From: Paenibacillus sp. URB8-2
GTDB taxonomy: Bacteria > Bacillota > Bacilli > Paenibacillales > Paenibacillaceae
Direction of reading: 5' to 3'
Length of the DNA stretch: 64,000 nucleotides
NCBI RefSeq assembly: GCF_013393385.1
Contig: NZ_AP023239.1
Span: 868,001-932,000 of the forward strand
Below, in pieces: positions 10,001-18,716 of this stretch (within the stretch, counting starts at the first letter, position 1; every line of letters starts with the position of its first letter). The translations under genes and the position numbers were made by a program. The notes beneath the pieces were generated by a model. The model made no database searches. It was not told the DNA's origin and saw nothing but the letters and a program-made list of their open reading frames with translations.

Positions 10001-12201
10001 CAATGAAGGTGAGCTTTTATAAAGGCTATCTCTTCGATGCTTCGCATCAAGCCGGATTCATGGCTTACAAGAACGCATCGGAGGTGGAGCCTCCAGGGAT
10101 GCTGAAGCCGGAAGGCGAGCAGGCCTTTACGCAGGAAGAGTACAGCCTGATCGGCACCGCCGACGAGCAATATCTCAATAACGATTCCGACGAGAAATTC
10201 CCATATCACCGGTTTGAGGTGAAGCTTGATCCTTCCGTCAAAGCCACGGATTCGGTGGTGATCGATTGGCAGGGTAAATCGCTGGGAGGACGCCAGGTCA
10301 GCATGTATGCCTGGAGCCCGGCATCGAAGGTGTGGAACAAGCTGGACGGAAGGGTTGCCGGGAATGAGGATTTCACGTTAACCGCGGAAGTGCCGGCAGG
10401 CGACTATGCGGTGGATGGAACGATTCATGTCATTGTTCAGGACCAAATTCCGGTTAGCCAGGACCCTTACGATTTCAGCTTTGTCTGGATGTCGGATACG
10501 CAGTATTACTCTGAGAGTTATCCTGAAATATATAGAGGCAATGTGAAGTGGATTGTGGACCATAAAGATGATATGAACATCAAATATGTAATTCATACCG
10601 GAGACGTCGTCGACGAGGCCGATAAGGAATATCAATGGCAGGAAGCCGACAAGGATATGAAGGTTTTGGAGGATGCCAAAGTTCCTTATGGGGTGCTTGC
10701 AGGCAACCATGATGTATCGCATCAGAATTCGGATTACACTAAATTTTACCAATATTTCGGGGATCAGCGTTTCAAGAGCCAGCCTACCTTTGGCGGTTCC
10801 TATCTCAATAACAGGGGCCACTACGATCTGATTTCGGCAGGCGGGAATGATTTTGTCGTTGTCTATATGGGCTGGGATATCCGCGACGAAGACATTCAAT
10901 GGGTGGATGAGGTTGTAAAAAAATTCCCGGACCGCAAGGCGATCCTCAATTTCCACGAGTATCTGCTTGTATCCGGGAACCGTGCTCCGATTGCGGACAA
11001 GATTTATGAACGTGTCGTTGTGCCTAACCCGAATGTCATCGCAGTGCTGAGCGGACATTATCACGACGCCGAAGAATTAGTCGATCAAATTGATGACAAC
11101 GGCGACGGCGTGGCGGACCGCAAGGTGTACCAAATGCTGGCCGACTATCAAGGAGCTGAAATGGGCGGCCTCGGCTATATCCGGCTGCTGCAGTTCGATG
11201 TCAAGAACAACAAGATTCATGTGAAGACCTACTCGCCTTATCTGGACGATTATAATTTCTATGAACCCGGTGAACATCCGGGCAAGGATGAATTCGATCT
11301 GGATGTGGACCTTCAGCCGATGAAGAAAAGGGTGGCCACCGACTATTTCGGTGTGAAGGTGTACACCGGCGAACAGATTGACGAAAAGACTGGCGTAGCC
11401 AGCGGCAGTAACGCGAGCATACATTGGGAAGGCTTAAAGGCAGGAGGCTACTATCAATGGTATGCAGTCGCTCAAGACGCATACAGCGGTTCGGCCCGCT
11501 CCGACATTTGGGGATTCACGGCCGGCAAAGTCTCGGAGGCACCGGTGCCGACCCAAACGCCGGCAGCTGCCTTGCCTGCTCCGACGCCTACGCCTACGCC
11601 AACACCGACGCCGAGCGCAACTCCGGCGCCGACTGTTCCTCCAACGGCTGTTCCATTCAATGACGTAGGCAGTAAATACGATTGGGCCAAGGAAGCAATT
11701 GATACACTTACGGAGAAAGGTATCTTTAAAGGAACTTCGGATACAACCTTTGACCCGGCCAAAAACATGACGAGAGCCGACTTCATGGTGCTGCTGGTCC
11801 GGATGCTTGATCTGAAGGCCGATTTCAATTCCAACTTCAGCGATGTTCGCGCTACCGATTATTATTATGAAGCTGCGGGCATTGTACGGCAGCTTGGCAT
11901 CGCCACCGGTGTGGGCGGAGGAAAGTTTAATCCTAAAGAGGCCATTTCAAGACAGGATCTGATGGTGCTGCTGATGCGTGCCCTGGAGGTAAACGGCAAG
12001 CTGAAGCTGTCGGGAACTGAAACCGATCTTAGCCGGTTCCGGGATAAATCACAGGTGGCTTCTTACGCCAAGGATGCTGTGGCCGCTATGATTAATGCCG
12101 GAATCGTACAAGGAAGCGGTTCGGGCTTGAACCCTGCCGGTACTGCAACAAGAGCGGAAACCGCACAAATCCTCTACCGGGTATACAATAAAGTGAAGTA
12201 A
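7063..12201 (+). CDS. S-layer-anchored protein with lamin-tail domains and a metallophosphoesterase
   Basis: About 1712 residues, secreted. Start chosen at TTG 7063, 12 bases after GGAG; ATG 7075 is possible, and the frame is open back to 6976. The N-terminus MLKKLALHASIAGLLSGLL gives a signal peptide ending near VSANA. Two lamin-tail domains (about residues 40-170 and 355-490) repeat the block LLxTELxPxxxNVxGxDxYEFIE. Ig-like linker regions follow. The calcineurin-like phosphoesterase (about 1136-1340) shows SDTQYY, HTGDVVDEAD, GNHD, NFHEYL and SGHYHD, so the metal ligands are complete. A Pro-Thr linker leads to three SLH repeats (about 1532-1712) for cell-wall attachment. Substrate unknown; extracellular phosphodiester or nucleotide hydrolysis is plausible. 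Confidence 0.88.
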   Translation: MKRRMLKKLALHASIAGLLSGLLTPYGAGKVSANALGEGLDYTKVPKLLITELVPDSSNVAGSDAYEFIEVYNNSSRPVSLKDYSLDYHYLNASGSDVDAVWSLTSLADNPVIPSKQSVVLWVMNSVNTGLTAADFNGNYGTSLVEGGNLFRVSGGNGMHNSAVRDFFLKDSYGKVVVSASYQNDDQTKPDKGIFYAYPMGGSTAMTMVGTGDYAAGLHGATPGTVESQFMPERTSDDSATELAIQHVPVTEAIDDIDLKLTAGVTANVYGDPTNVTAAVYYKLDSEAAYTRLPMSINAERSANDNFAFEASIPKERLTEDKLQYYIEANDGWVTKKTEVYTVQVKVLDFDPAKVPPLLVTELTPNTTNVNGADGYEFIEIYNNTDKTINLKDYKIYYRYTDSGPDADLVWRTDREEMMIGPGKTLVFWVINNGNGSKKVADFNANFHTHLTENQDIYKIYSDGMANGSKRGVAIGTNTHADISAAYYDGALTNETPDNKGIQYKYPANGSTNMIKLSSGTEQASPGSVNPAQVPQILVSVPDDNEPPTIADMTGTSSIDQSQNLAIVGDAGDNQSVKSVKLYYKSDQLSEYSSRYLYVDYNDTMYHFTLYSPDLIGKSSVQYYYVVSDGTQEVTSDIYKVNITGGPDRSALRLNIKDGDLIRGTKTVKGTAEQAGPDTLRLDIDGKPLTSGTYHAAEKDAFFAFDANSVNYYFKNGVTIGNEILYTFMDPINAYTTLSVPIADTRLKAGDNVISVRAGTKSSPFDDRPEENKDDFTVKNIRLVFADGTVVYDPGYANPVKEIKMGDSAGRFPVVDFHFNLPDEQLKSKAYDWDTTKLPDGPHQVAVQSAEYGQKTVDITVDNTAPAIVASVEEGKTYRGEFTLNAKITDALAGVESSEAALDGETIELPYATSSSKLKPGNHTLTIKAADKIGNAADKNITFNVPNENPLKPDLVFPANEQSGAAGDLTVKVQDPTGDPMKVSFYKGYLFDASHQAGFMAYKNASEVEPPGMLKPEGEQAFTQEEYSLIGTADEQYLNNDSDEKFPYHRFEVKLDPSVKATDSVVIDWQGKSLGGRQVSMYAWSPASKVWNKLDGRVAGNEDFTLTAEVPAGDYAVDGTIHVIVQDQIPVSQDPYDFSFVWMSDTQYYSESYPEIYRGNVKWIVDHKDDMNIKYVIHTGDVVDEADKEYQWQEADKDMKVLEDAKVPYGVLAGNHDVSHQNSDYTKFYQYFGDQRFKSQPTFGGSYLNNRGHYDLISAGGNDFVVVYMGWDIRDEDIQWVDEVVKKFPDRKAILNFHEYLLVSGNRAPIADKIYERVVVPNPNVIAVLSGHYHDAEELVDQIDDNGDGVADRKVYQMLADYQGAEMGGLGYIRLLQFDVKNNKIHVKTYSPYLDDYNFYEPGEHPGKDEFDLDVDLQPMKKRVATDYFGVKVYTGEQIDEKTGVASGSNASIHWEGLKAGGYYQWYAVAQDAYSGSARSDIWGFTAGKVSEAPVPTQTPAAALPAPTPTPTPTPTPSATPAPTVPPTAVPFNDVGSKYDWAKEAIDTLTEKGIFKGTSDTTFDPAKNMTRADFMVLLVRMLDLKADFNSNFSDVRATDYYYEAAGIVRQLGIATGVGGGKFNPKEAISRQDLMVLLMRALEVNGKLKLSGTETDLSRFRDKSQVASYAKDAVAAMINAGIVQGSGSGLNPAGTATRAETAQILYRVYNKVK

Positions 12202-12245
12202 CATCTGGAATATCACTACTTCTGCAAAAAGAAAGCCATGCTGCG

Positions 12246-12280
12246 CAGCCGCTTCCCGCCTTGGGGAGCGGCTGTTTCAT
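12246..12280 (+). terminator. Terminator after the SLH protein
   Basis: CAGCCGCTTCCC pairs with GGGGAGCGGCTG and is followed by TTTCATTC. The stem is strong and the tail weak. Confidence 0.65.
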
Positions 12281-12377
12281 TCGACACCGGATGGAGAGGT
12301 TAAGCTAGAAGTTCATTGAATATATCACTGTCTTTCAGTAATGTTATTTATATACAAAACAGGGGAGGACGTCCGAA

Positions 12378-12980
12378 TTGCAATCCATAACTCCACAAGC
12401 TTACTGGAATCAAGTGTTTAATCGGATACAAGGTAAAGAGTTTGAGAATGCTTCATCCTGGCTGCGGAGGTACCAACCGTATCTTAATGAGATACATGGT
12501 AAGCCGGTTCTCGAAATCGGCTGTGGAAGCGGAAGCGATACGCGGGTTCTTGTGGAAGATGGCTATCAAGTGACCGCCACCGACTTCTCGCAAGCGGCAC
12601 TTGCCCTAGTCAGGGATAAGCTGCCGGAAGCGACCCTTGTCTTGCATGACACACGGTACCCGTTTCCTTTTGCGGACAAGTCCTTTGATGCGGTTATTTC
12701 GAGTCTGTCCTTGCACTATTTTAAAAAGGATTCGATGACCCGGATCATCGGAGAAATCGGACGTATGCTGCAGCCTGGAGGTTTGTTTTTCGTTCGCCTG
12801 AACTCGGTTAACGATACCGAAGCGCCGAAACAGCATCCGATTGAACGTTATTATTACAGCCTGGAATCCTGCAGAGAACTGTTTACGGATTGGAATGAAA
12901 GGAGTCTGCAGGAAGTTATCGAGGATTACCATGGAAAACCGAAAGTAATAATTGAAGGAATGTTCGAGCAAGTCCGTTAA
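12378..12980 (+). CDS. Class I SAM-dependent methyltransferase
   Basis: A 200-residue cytoplasmic methyltransferase. Motif I is VLEIGCGSGSDTRVL, the acidic motif is VTATDFSQAAL, and SFDAVISSLSLHYF forms the post-I strand, so the fold of the Methyltransf_11/25 group is clear. TTG start with GGGGAGG eight bases upstream. It has its own short AT-rich leader, and the next gene begins about 50 bases later. Substrate cannot be told from sequence; TehB-like and small-molecule methyltransferases share these motifs. Confidence 0.82.
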   Translation: MQSITPQAYWNQVFNRIQGKEFENASSWLRRYQPYLNEIHGKPVLEIGCGSGSDTRVLVEDGYQVTATDFSQAALALVRDKLPEATLVLHDTRYPFPFADKSFDAVISSLSLHYFKKDSMTRIIGEIGRMLQPGGLFFVRLNSVNDTEAPKQHPIERYYYSLESCRELFTDWNERSLQEVIEDYHGKPKVIIEGMFEQVR

Positions 12981-13032
12981 TTTTAGTTCAGTATGGAAGG
13001 TGACGGTATTTTTTTAAAGGAGAGTCATCGAC

Positions 13033-13743
13033 ATGTTAAGCAAGCTGCTGGCGTTATTTAAACAAGATCAGCCCCGGAAGAGACAGGGGAACACCAACGT
13101 TTCGAAGAAAAACGCTCCAACCAAAACACACTCAGGAAAAGTTGAATCCACGCGCATAGGAGAACTGGGCGAGCATAAAATTAACATTCAACTCGATCAG
13201 TTGCCCAAGGACTGCAGGCATTTAAGCGATCTCCTGCTGCCGAATCACAAATCCGGGAGAGGGTACTCCCAAATTGACCACTTTGTCATTTCGCCGTACG
13301 GATTATTTGTCATCGAAACCAAGAATTATAACGGCGAAATCAAGGGCGGGCGCAAAGATAAATATTGGAGCGTCAGCAACCGTTATAAAATGTATAATCC
13401 TCTAATGCAAAATTATGGACACATCAAGGCACTTGAAGCTCATTTAGGCGAATTTATAGCGGCCAAATATATTTCGATGATTTCTTTTACGATGAGATGC
13501 CGATTTAGCATCGATCCGGAGCTCCGCAAGATCGGTTCGGATGAGCTTATTGTTTACGATGTGGAATTATACGATTTTCTTCAGCGAAAAATAGCCCGAT
13601 TAAAATCGGAGCTTTCCACACCGATCTTCACACCTGAACATGTGGATGCCATCCACGCAAAAGTGAATGCCTTGAACATTACAGATCCCAAAGCCAGAGC
13701 GGAGCATGTTCGGCTTGTTCAAGGGAGGAAATATAACGGATAA
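13033..13743 (+). CDS. NERD domain protein (nuclease-related)
   Basis: 236 residues. A basic Lys/Arg-rich N-terminus (about 1-40) precedes a NERD domain (about 45-150) with RIGELGEHKINIQL, QIDHFVISPYGLFVIETKNYNG and a YNPLMQN segment. NERD domains are restriction-endonuclease-like, and the D...ETK residues of the core are present, but enzymatic activity has rarely been shown. No membrane segment. Ribosome-binding site AAAGGAGA. A methyltransferase gene follows after 17 bases, so the two may be co-transcribed. DNA repair or defence roles are possible but not shown here. Confidence 0.85.
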   Translation: MLSKLLALFKQDQPRKRQGNTNVSKKNAPTKTHSGKVESTRIGELGEHKINIQLDQLPKDCRHLSDLLLPNHKSGRGYSQIDHFVISPYGLFVIETKNYNGEIKGGRKDKYWSVSNRYKMYNPLMQNYGHIKALEAHLGEFIAAKYISMISFTMRCRFSIDPELRKIGSDELIVYDVELYDFLQRKIARLKSELSTPIFTPEHVDAIHAKVNALNITDPKARAEHVRLVQGRKYNG

Positions 13744-13760
13744 CAAGGAAAGGAGCCGCC

Positions 13761-14336
13761 ATGAACGATCACAAGAAGGAACTTGAGGGACTTAAGCGGC
13801 TGGAATCGCAGGAGCGGTTAGGCGGAATGCCTCCGGAACGGCTGCTCGACCTTGCAGGGGTAAGGAACCATGACGATGTGCTGGATATCGGCGCGGGTGG
13901 AGGCTATTTTACCTTCTCTGCCGCGGGGCGGACGAAGGGGCGTGTGTATGCGGTAGATTCTTCGTCTGTGATGCTCGATGTGCTGCGCAGCCGGGCTCGT
14001 GATTTGGAAAAAGCCAATGTTGAGGTAGCAGAAGGCTCGGCGGAGCATCTTCCGCTGGCGGATGGCTCGGTCGATGTGGCTATCGCGTCGCTTCTTTTGC
14101 ATATTTTGCAGTCTCCCGAAGAAGGGATACGGGAAATGTGCCGGGTCCTGAAGCCCGGTGGCAGAGGACTTGTCGTGGAGTGGCTGCATCCCCGGGAAGA
14201 CGGCAAGCCGGGCCACCGTATCCCCCTTGAGACGATGAAGCTTTATTTGGATGCCTGTGGTGCGGAAAGGGTCCATGAGGATATCTGGACAGATACGTAC
14301 TATTCGATTGTATTTCAGAAGGGTTCCCGCAAGTGA
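13761..14336 (+). CDS. Class I SAM-dependent methyltransferase (UbiE-like fold)
   Basis: 191 residues. Motif I reads VLDIGAGGGYFTFSAA, motif II region YAVDSSSVMLDVLR, and later VDVAIASLLLHIL with CRVLKPGGRGLVVEW, as in Methyltransf_11/31 proteins. ATG start with AAAGGAG. It follows the NERD gene closely. Substrate unknown. It is not a duplicate of the methyltransferase at 12378; the two differ in length and in motifs outside the SAM fold. Confidence 0.83.
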   Translation: MNDHKKELEGLKRLESQERLGGMPPERLLDLAGVRNHDDVLDIGAGGGYFTFSAAGRTKGRVYAVDSSSVMLDVLRSRARDLEKANVEVAEGSAEHLPLADGSVDVAIASLLLHILQSPEEGIREMCRVLKPGGRGLVVEWLHPREDGKPGHRIPLETMKLYLDACGAERVHEDIWTDTYYSIVFQKGSRK

Positions 14337-14544
14337 ATGCGGTAAGCAGTAATTCCGTAATTTTTCCATAAACGTATTGGCAGGTACGAGATTTACCTGT
14401 ATCGTAAAGAAGGATGCTTGATTTCCTTAACTTGGATTTTTATAAACGAATGCATAATAGTTCCAAGAATCTACTGCCCAGCAAGTCAGGCCATCAGTGT
14501 CAATGTTACTTGTACGCGTTTGGCAGAAAACGGAGTTGATGAAG

Positions 14545-15564
14545 ATGTCTTTCGAACATTTGTCGGGTAAAAAAGTGAAATTTGACATTGTGAACAAAAA
14601 TGGCGCGGTATTGGTGCCTGCCGACTCGGTCCTCAATCCGGCTACTCTCCGTTTACTTCAGCAGCATGAAATCAACCCCTTCGATGTCGTCGTACAAGCT
14701 GTAAAAGAGGAGCAGCATACACCTGACTCTCCTTCAAAGTTGATCCAAGAGGCTGCTCATTATTCCAAATATTTATTTGACCGGCTTAATTTCGACCGCA
14801 AGGTGCCCCTAATCGAAATCAAGAACCAGTTTATCCCCGTGGTGCGCCAAATCTCCAGGCACCCTGATCTATTTGAACTGTTCGAGTCCGTTAAAGCCAA
14901 GGATGAATACACGCATCAGCATAATATCGGCGTAGGCGTGCTATCCACGATGATTGGGCAGTGGCTGAATCTGGAGGAATCGGAACTGGCATTGCTGTCG
15001 CTGGCGGCCACCCTTCACGATATTGGCAAGGTTAGGATTCCACAAGAGCTTCTGCTGAGGCCCGGAAAGCTGACAAAAGAAGAGTTCGATGAAATGAAGC
15101 GGCATACCATCTACGGATATGAAATACTCAAAGGCACCATCGGGTTAAGTCCGCGTGTCATGCTTGTCGCGTTGCAGCATCATGAACGGCTGGACGGCTC
15201 CGGGTATCCTTTGCATTTGAAAAAAGGGGAGATCGATTTTTTCAGCCAGATCGTCGCGGTTGCGGATGTGTTCCACGCGATTTCGTCCAAGCGGCCGCAC
15301 CAGGATTCCATGCCTTTTTATCATGTCGTAACCCTGATGCGTCAAGGCTCGTTTGGAGAACTGAATCCGGAAATCGTCTCGCTTCTTCTGGATAAATTCA
15401 TTTATGCCATGCTGGGAAGACAAGTGCTGCTTTCAGACGGCCGTGTGGCGGAAGTGATTCATATTAACTCTTTTGACGACTTGCATCCCCTGGTTAAGAT
15501 TGATGATTCCCTGCTTGATCTTAGCCGGAACCGGGACATTCAAATCGTACAAATCCTGGGATGA
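14545..15564 (+). CDS. HD-GYP domain protein, probable cyclic-di-GMP phosphodiesterase
   Basis: 339 residues from ATG 14545 (GGAG nine bases upstream; the ATG at 14539 is too close to it). The N-terminal ~100 residues form a regulatory region with no recognisable receiver domain. The HD-GYP part carries HNIGVG, the metal pair in LHDIGKVRIPQELL, then HTIYGYEIL, and HHERLDGSGYPLHLKKGEI with the GYP signature. All expected ligands are present, so activity is likely. Together with the exopolysaccharide genes at the far end of the window it would fit a biofilm-forming host, but no direct link is visible. The 160-base leader contains CAGGTA...TACCTG (14381-14399) of unknown meaning. Confidence 0.88.
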   Translation: MSFEHLSGKKVKFDIVNKNGAVLVPADSVLNPATLRLLQQHEINPFDVVVQAVKEEQHTPDSPSKLIQEAAHYSKYLFDRLNFDRKVPLIEIKNQFIPVVRQISRHPDLFELFESVKAKDEYTHQHNIGVGVLSTMIGQWLNLEESELALLSLAATLHDIGKVRIPQELLLRPGKLTKEEFDEMKRHTIYGYEILKGTIGLSPRVMLVALQHHERLDGSGYPLHLKKGEIDFFSQIVAVADVFHAISSKRPHQDSMPFYHVVTLMRQGSFGELNPEIVSLLLDKFIYAMLGRQVLLSDGRVAEVIHINSFDDLHPLVKIDDSLLDLSRNRDIQIVQILG

Positions 15565-15680
15565 GGAATCAGCGGGGCGAATAATGGGTGATAGATAATG
15601 AGCGCGTAAATCCGCAATTGCCGCAGGGCGGCGGAAAAGCGCGCGGCTCAACCTTTTGGGAAAGGAGCATCTGTTGCGCC

Positions 15681-16217
15681 ATGATCAAGACATTGGAATG
15701 TCCATACTGCGGACAGTTGAATAATGTGGAGACGGATCGGTTCGGCGAAGCTCTATGCGGGGCGTGCAAGCGCAGCTTCGGCAGCGCAGCTCTGCCGCCG
15801 TCATCATCCATTGCGGAGATTGCTTCCGGTTCGGAGAACGCTTCGGAGACTCCCGGGAAGGCGGCGCCGGATATCGGCCGCTGGCTCTCCAGGATTGGCG
15901 GCGAGGCCAAGCAAGAGGAGTATGTGAAGCAAGGCTTTTTGCAGAAGATCAAGAAGAATGCGGCGAAAATCCCCTTTGCGGGTGAGGCGGTTGCCATGTA
16001 CTATTGCGCGATGGACCGGCAGACTCCGATTACGGCCAAGCTTACGGCAATCGGAGCGCTTGCCTACATTGTTCTTCCGGTTGATATCATTCCGGACTTC
16101 ATCGCCGTATTGGGATTCACGGACGACGCGGCCGCGTTCTGGGCGGCTTATAAAAGCATCAGCATGCATGTGAAAGACGAACACCGCGAGAAGGCAAGGG
16201 AATGGTTCGAACAGTGA
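15681..16217 (+). CDS. YkvA-like (DUF1232) membrane-associated protein with N-terminal zinc ribbon
   Basis: 178 residues from ATG 15681, with AAAGGAG 13-15 bases upstream; an in-frame GTG exists at 15588. The N-terminus has CPYCG and, 20 residues on, CGAC, a likely zinc ribbon. The C-terminal half is DUF1232: IGALAYIVLPVDIIPDFIAVLGFTDDAAAFWAA, with one or two membrane-spanning segments. Function of the family is not established. A strong terminator follows. Confidence 0.78.
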   Translation: MIKTLECPYCGQLNNVETDRFGEALCGACKRSFGSAALPPSSSIAEIASGSENASETPGKAAPDIGRWLSRIGGEAKQEEYVKQGFLQKIKKNAAKIPFAGEAVAMYYCAMDRQTPITAKLTAIGALAYIVLPVDIIPDFIAVLGFTDDAAAFWAAYKSISMHVKDEHREKAREWFEQ

Positions 16218-16238
16218 AAAATATGAAAGTGTATACGG

Positions 16239-16280
16239 GAAACGGCTGCCGTTCTTGGGAAGAGGCGCAGCCGTTTCTTT
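16239..16280 (+). terminator. Terminator before rlmD
   Basis: GAAACGGCTGC pairs with GCAGCCGTTTC around a 16-base loop, followed by TTTC. Confidence 0.7.
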
Positions 16281-16368
16281 CTGCATACGGCGCCTGCCTT
16301 GGCGATGGCTTTCCTTCAAGCATCATGGTATAGTGGACACGAAAAAGCGAAGAGGATGGAGAACCTTC

Positions 16369-17955
16369 ATGAATGAACACAAGCGTCCCTCCAAGGGAAC
16401 ATCATCATATAAGGAACAGCCGGGGGGCGTACGCGCCGGGTCCGGTAAAGACCGCATGAGAAGTGATAAGGGCCGTGCCGTAACGGGTAAAGCACAGGAA
16501 GAGCGAAGCCGGCGGCAGAATCCGGACAAGCTCTTTGCCGGACGCAAGCAGGCAGGGGATTCCCGGCCAGCTGCAGCCACGGGACGGGAGCATGCCGAGG
16601 AGCTTCGCCCCGGGGATCGTATCGTTGTAACGGTCAAGCGGCTCGGCATTAACGGCGAAGGCATCGGATATTACCGGCGCAAGGCCGTGTTTATTGACGG
16701 GGCGCTGCCGGATGAAGTAGTGAAAGCCGAGGTAACGCAGCTTCAGCCGAAGTTCATCAAGGCCCGGCTGCTGGAGGTGGAGAAAAGGTCTCCCGACCGG
16801 ATCGAACCTCCTTGCCCGGTATTCGGAATCTGCGGCGGCTGCCAGATTCAGCATATCTCCTACGAAGGCCAGCTTCGGGCCAAGACGGAGCTCGTTCGCG
16901 AGGCGTTCTCACGCTATGCCGGTCTGGAAGAAGTCAAAATCAAACCGATGCTCGGAATGGAACATCCCTGGGATTACCGCAATAAGGCTCAGCTTCAATT
17001 GAAGCGGAAGGGGAATGAAGTCATCGCCGGTCTATATGAGGCGGGAAGCCACGATATTGTCGACATCAGCGGCTGTCCAATTCAGCATCCGCAGGTCAAC
17101 AGCGCGGTGGAGAAAGTAAAATCCGTACTGGAAGAGATGCGGATTCCGCTGCATAAGGAGAACGGCGCCAAAGACGGCGTGCGGACCATCGTGGTCCGGC
17201 ACGGATTTCAGTCCGGCCATCTGCAGGTGACGCTTGTCGCGGCCAGCGCCAGACTGCCCCGCCAGGACGACCTGATCCGCCTTCTTCGCTTAACGCTGCC
17301 GGAAGTAACCGGCATCGCCCTGAATGTCAATCCGAAGAAGACCCCGCTAATCTTCGGAGAGCGGACGATTACCTTGTGGGGCGAAGACACGATGGAAGAA
17401 TCGCTGGGTGATTTGCAATTTTCGCTGTCGCCGCGCGCCTTCTTCCAGCTGAATCCGCAGCAGACGGTCAAGCTGTACGAATCGGTGCGCGCGGCTGCCG
17501 GGCTGACCGGCAGGGAGACGGTAGTCGATGCCTACTGCGGCACCGGTACGATCGGGCTATGGCTTGCGCCGTATGCCAAAGTAGTGCGCGGCATCGAGAC
17601 GATCCCGGAAGCGGTGGAGGATGCGAAGCAGAATGCGGCCCGCAATGGCCGCGCCAACGTCAGCTTCCATACCGGAGCCGCCGAGGAGCTGCTGCCGCGC
17701 TGGGCCAAGGCCGGTCTGACCCCGGACGTCATCGTCGCCGATCCTCCCCGGACGGGGCTTGACCCCCGGTTTCTGGAGGCGGTGCTGCGCACCAAGCCGA
17801 ACCGGTTCGTCTATGTCTCCTGCAACCCTTCGACCTTGGCGAAGGACTGCAAGGTGCTGCTGGACGGCGGCTATGCCATCCAGTGGGTCCAGCCTGTCGA
17901 TATGTTCCCGCAGACGAGCCATGTGGAGTGCTGTGTGTTGCTGGTGAGGGAGTAG
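16369..17955 (+). CDS. rlmD: 23S rRNA (uracil-C5)-methyltransferase, RlmD/RlmCD (RumA) type
   Basis: 528 residues from ATG 16369. Order: a basic disordered extension (about 1-75, rich in Lys, Arg, Gly), a TRAM domain (RPGDRIVVTVKRLGINGEGIGY), an iron-sulfur cysteine set (PPCPVFGICGGCQIQ), the SAM motif VVDAYCGTGTIGLWLA, and the catalytic Cys in YVSCNPSTLAKDC. It methylates uracil in 23S rRNA. The basic extension is longer than usual for the family. The gene ends SHVECCVLLVRE, and this 3' end (17919-17940) is repeated twice downstream as in-frame tails, which marks it as an integration target. The gene itself looks intact. Confidence 0.93.
   Translation: MNEHKRPSKGTSSYKEQPGGVRAGSGKDRMRSDKGRAVTGKAQEERSRRQNPDKLFAGRKQAGDSRPAAATGREHAEELRPGDRIVVTVKRLGINGEGIGYYRRKAVFIDGALPDEVVKAEVTQLQPKFIKARLLEVEKRSPDRIEPPCPVFGICGGCQIQHISYEGQLRAKTELVREAFSRYAGLEEVKIKPMLGMEHPWDYRNKAQLQLKRKGNEVIAGLYEAGSHDIVDISGCPIQHPQVNSAVEKVKSVLEEMRIPLHKENGAKDGVRTIVVRHGFQSGHLQVTLVAASARLPRQDDLIRLLRLTLPEVTGIALNVNPKKTPLIFGERTITLWGEDTMEESLGDLQFSLSPRAFFQLNPQQTVKLYESVRAAAGLTGRETVVDAYCGTGTIGLWLAPYAKVVRGIETIPEAVEDAKQNAARNGRANVSFHTGAAEELLPRWAKAGLTPDVIVADPPRTGLDPRFLEAVLRTKPNRFVYVSCNPSTLAKDCKVLLDGGYAIQWVQPVDMFPQTSHVECCVLLVRE
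17919..17940 (+). other. Attachment-like site 1 inside the 3' end of rlmD
   Basis: CATGTGGAGTGCTGTGTGTTG encodes HVECCVLL of RlmD. Similar sequence recurs at 18622 and 21252. The 3' end of rumA/rum genes is a known target for integrative elements in Firmicutes (for example the streptococcal element phi-m46.1). I read this as the left junction of an eroded island. Confidence 0.6.
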
Positions 17956-17978
17956 CATATTTGAAGGGAGAAATTAAT

Positions 17979-18557
17979 ATGACAACGAGTCCCATGAGCA
18001 GTAACAAGGAGTTATCTCCGGAACAACATGAAGGACTACTCAAAATATTGAAAGCACGTTTTGAGAAAAACATGAACCGCCATCAAGGTCTTGAATGGGC
18101 TAATGTACAAGCAAAGCTCGAAGCTCAAACAGATAAATTATGGTCGCTCTATGAAATGGAGAGAACTGGCGGCGAACCGGATGTCGTTGGTCATGACAAT
18201 AAGACGGACGATTACATTTTTTACGATTGTTCAGCGGAAAGTCCTAAGGGTCGCAGAAGTGTTTGTTACGACCGTGAAGCGCTGGAGTCACGGAAAGAAC
18301 ATAAGCCGCAAAACAATGCGATAGAAATGGCAGCTGCCATGGATATTGAACTTTTAACAGAAGAACAATACCGGGAGCTGCAGAAACTTGGAAACTTCGA
18401 TTTGAAAACTTCGAGCTGGGTGAAAACACCCGCTAGTATTAGAAAACTCGGCGGGGCCATCTTTTGCGATCGTCGCTATGACACTGTCTTCATGTACCAC
18501 AATGGAGCAGAATCCTATTATGCTGCTAGAGGGTTCCGTGGCTCGCTAAGGGTCTAA
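17979..18557 (+). CDS. DUF4256 domain protein
   Basis: 192 residues from ATG 17979 with GAAGGGAG upstream. It matches the DUF4256 pattern throughout: LLKILKARFEKNMNRHQGLEW, DEPDVVGHD-like segment EPDVVGHDNKTDDYIFYDCS, RRSVCYDREALESRKEHKP, and a C-terminal YHNGAESYYAARGFRGSL. Function unknown; no signal or membrane segment. It begins 24 bases after rlmD and lies between attachment-like sites 1 and 2, so it is the most rlmD-proximal island cargo. Confidence 0.82.
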   Translation: MTTSPMSSNKELSPEQHEGLLKILKARFEKNMNRHQGLEWANVQAKLEAQTDKLWSLYEMERTGGEPDVVGHDNKTDDYIFYDCSAESPKGRRSVCYDREALESRKEHKPQNNAIEMAAAMDIELLTEEQYRELQKLGNFDLKTSSWVKTPASIRKLGGAIFCDRRYDTVFMYHNGAESYYAARGFRGSLRV

Positions 18558-18621
18558 ATACTGGTGGATGCTGTTAAGCAATCGAATACTGCCACATCGG
18601 GAGTTGTCTATATTGTGTTAT

Positions 18622-18668
18622 CCACAAATGTGGAGTGCTGCACACTGTTGGTTTGGAACGGGAAGTAA
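18622..18668 (+). other. Attachment-like site 2: second rlmD-type tail
   Basis: CCACAAATGTGGAGTGCTGC starts a stretch that reads S-T-N-V-E-C-C-T-L-L-V-W-N-G-K-stop, closely parallel to the RlmD C-terminus, but with no homology further upstream. A tail of this kind would complete rlmD after site-specific recombination. Confidence 0.55.
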
Positions 18669-18716
18669 AGATGTCTTGCTTGCTTTCTGCCTAAAGTTAG
18701 GAGGTAGTGTCAAACC

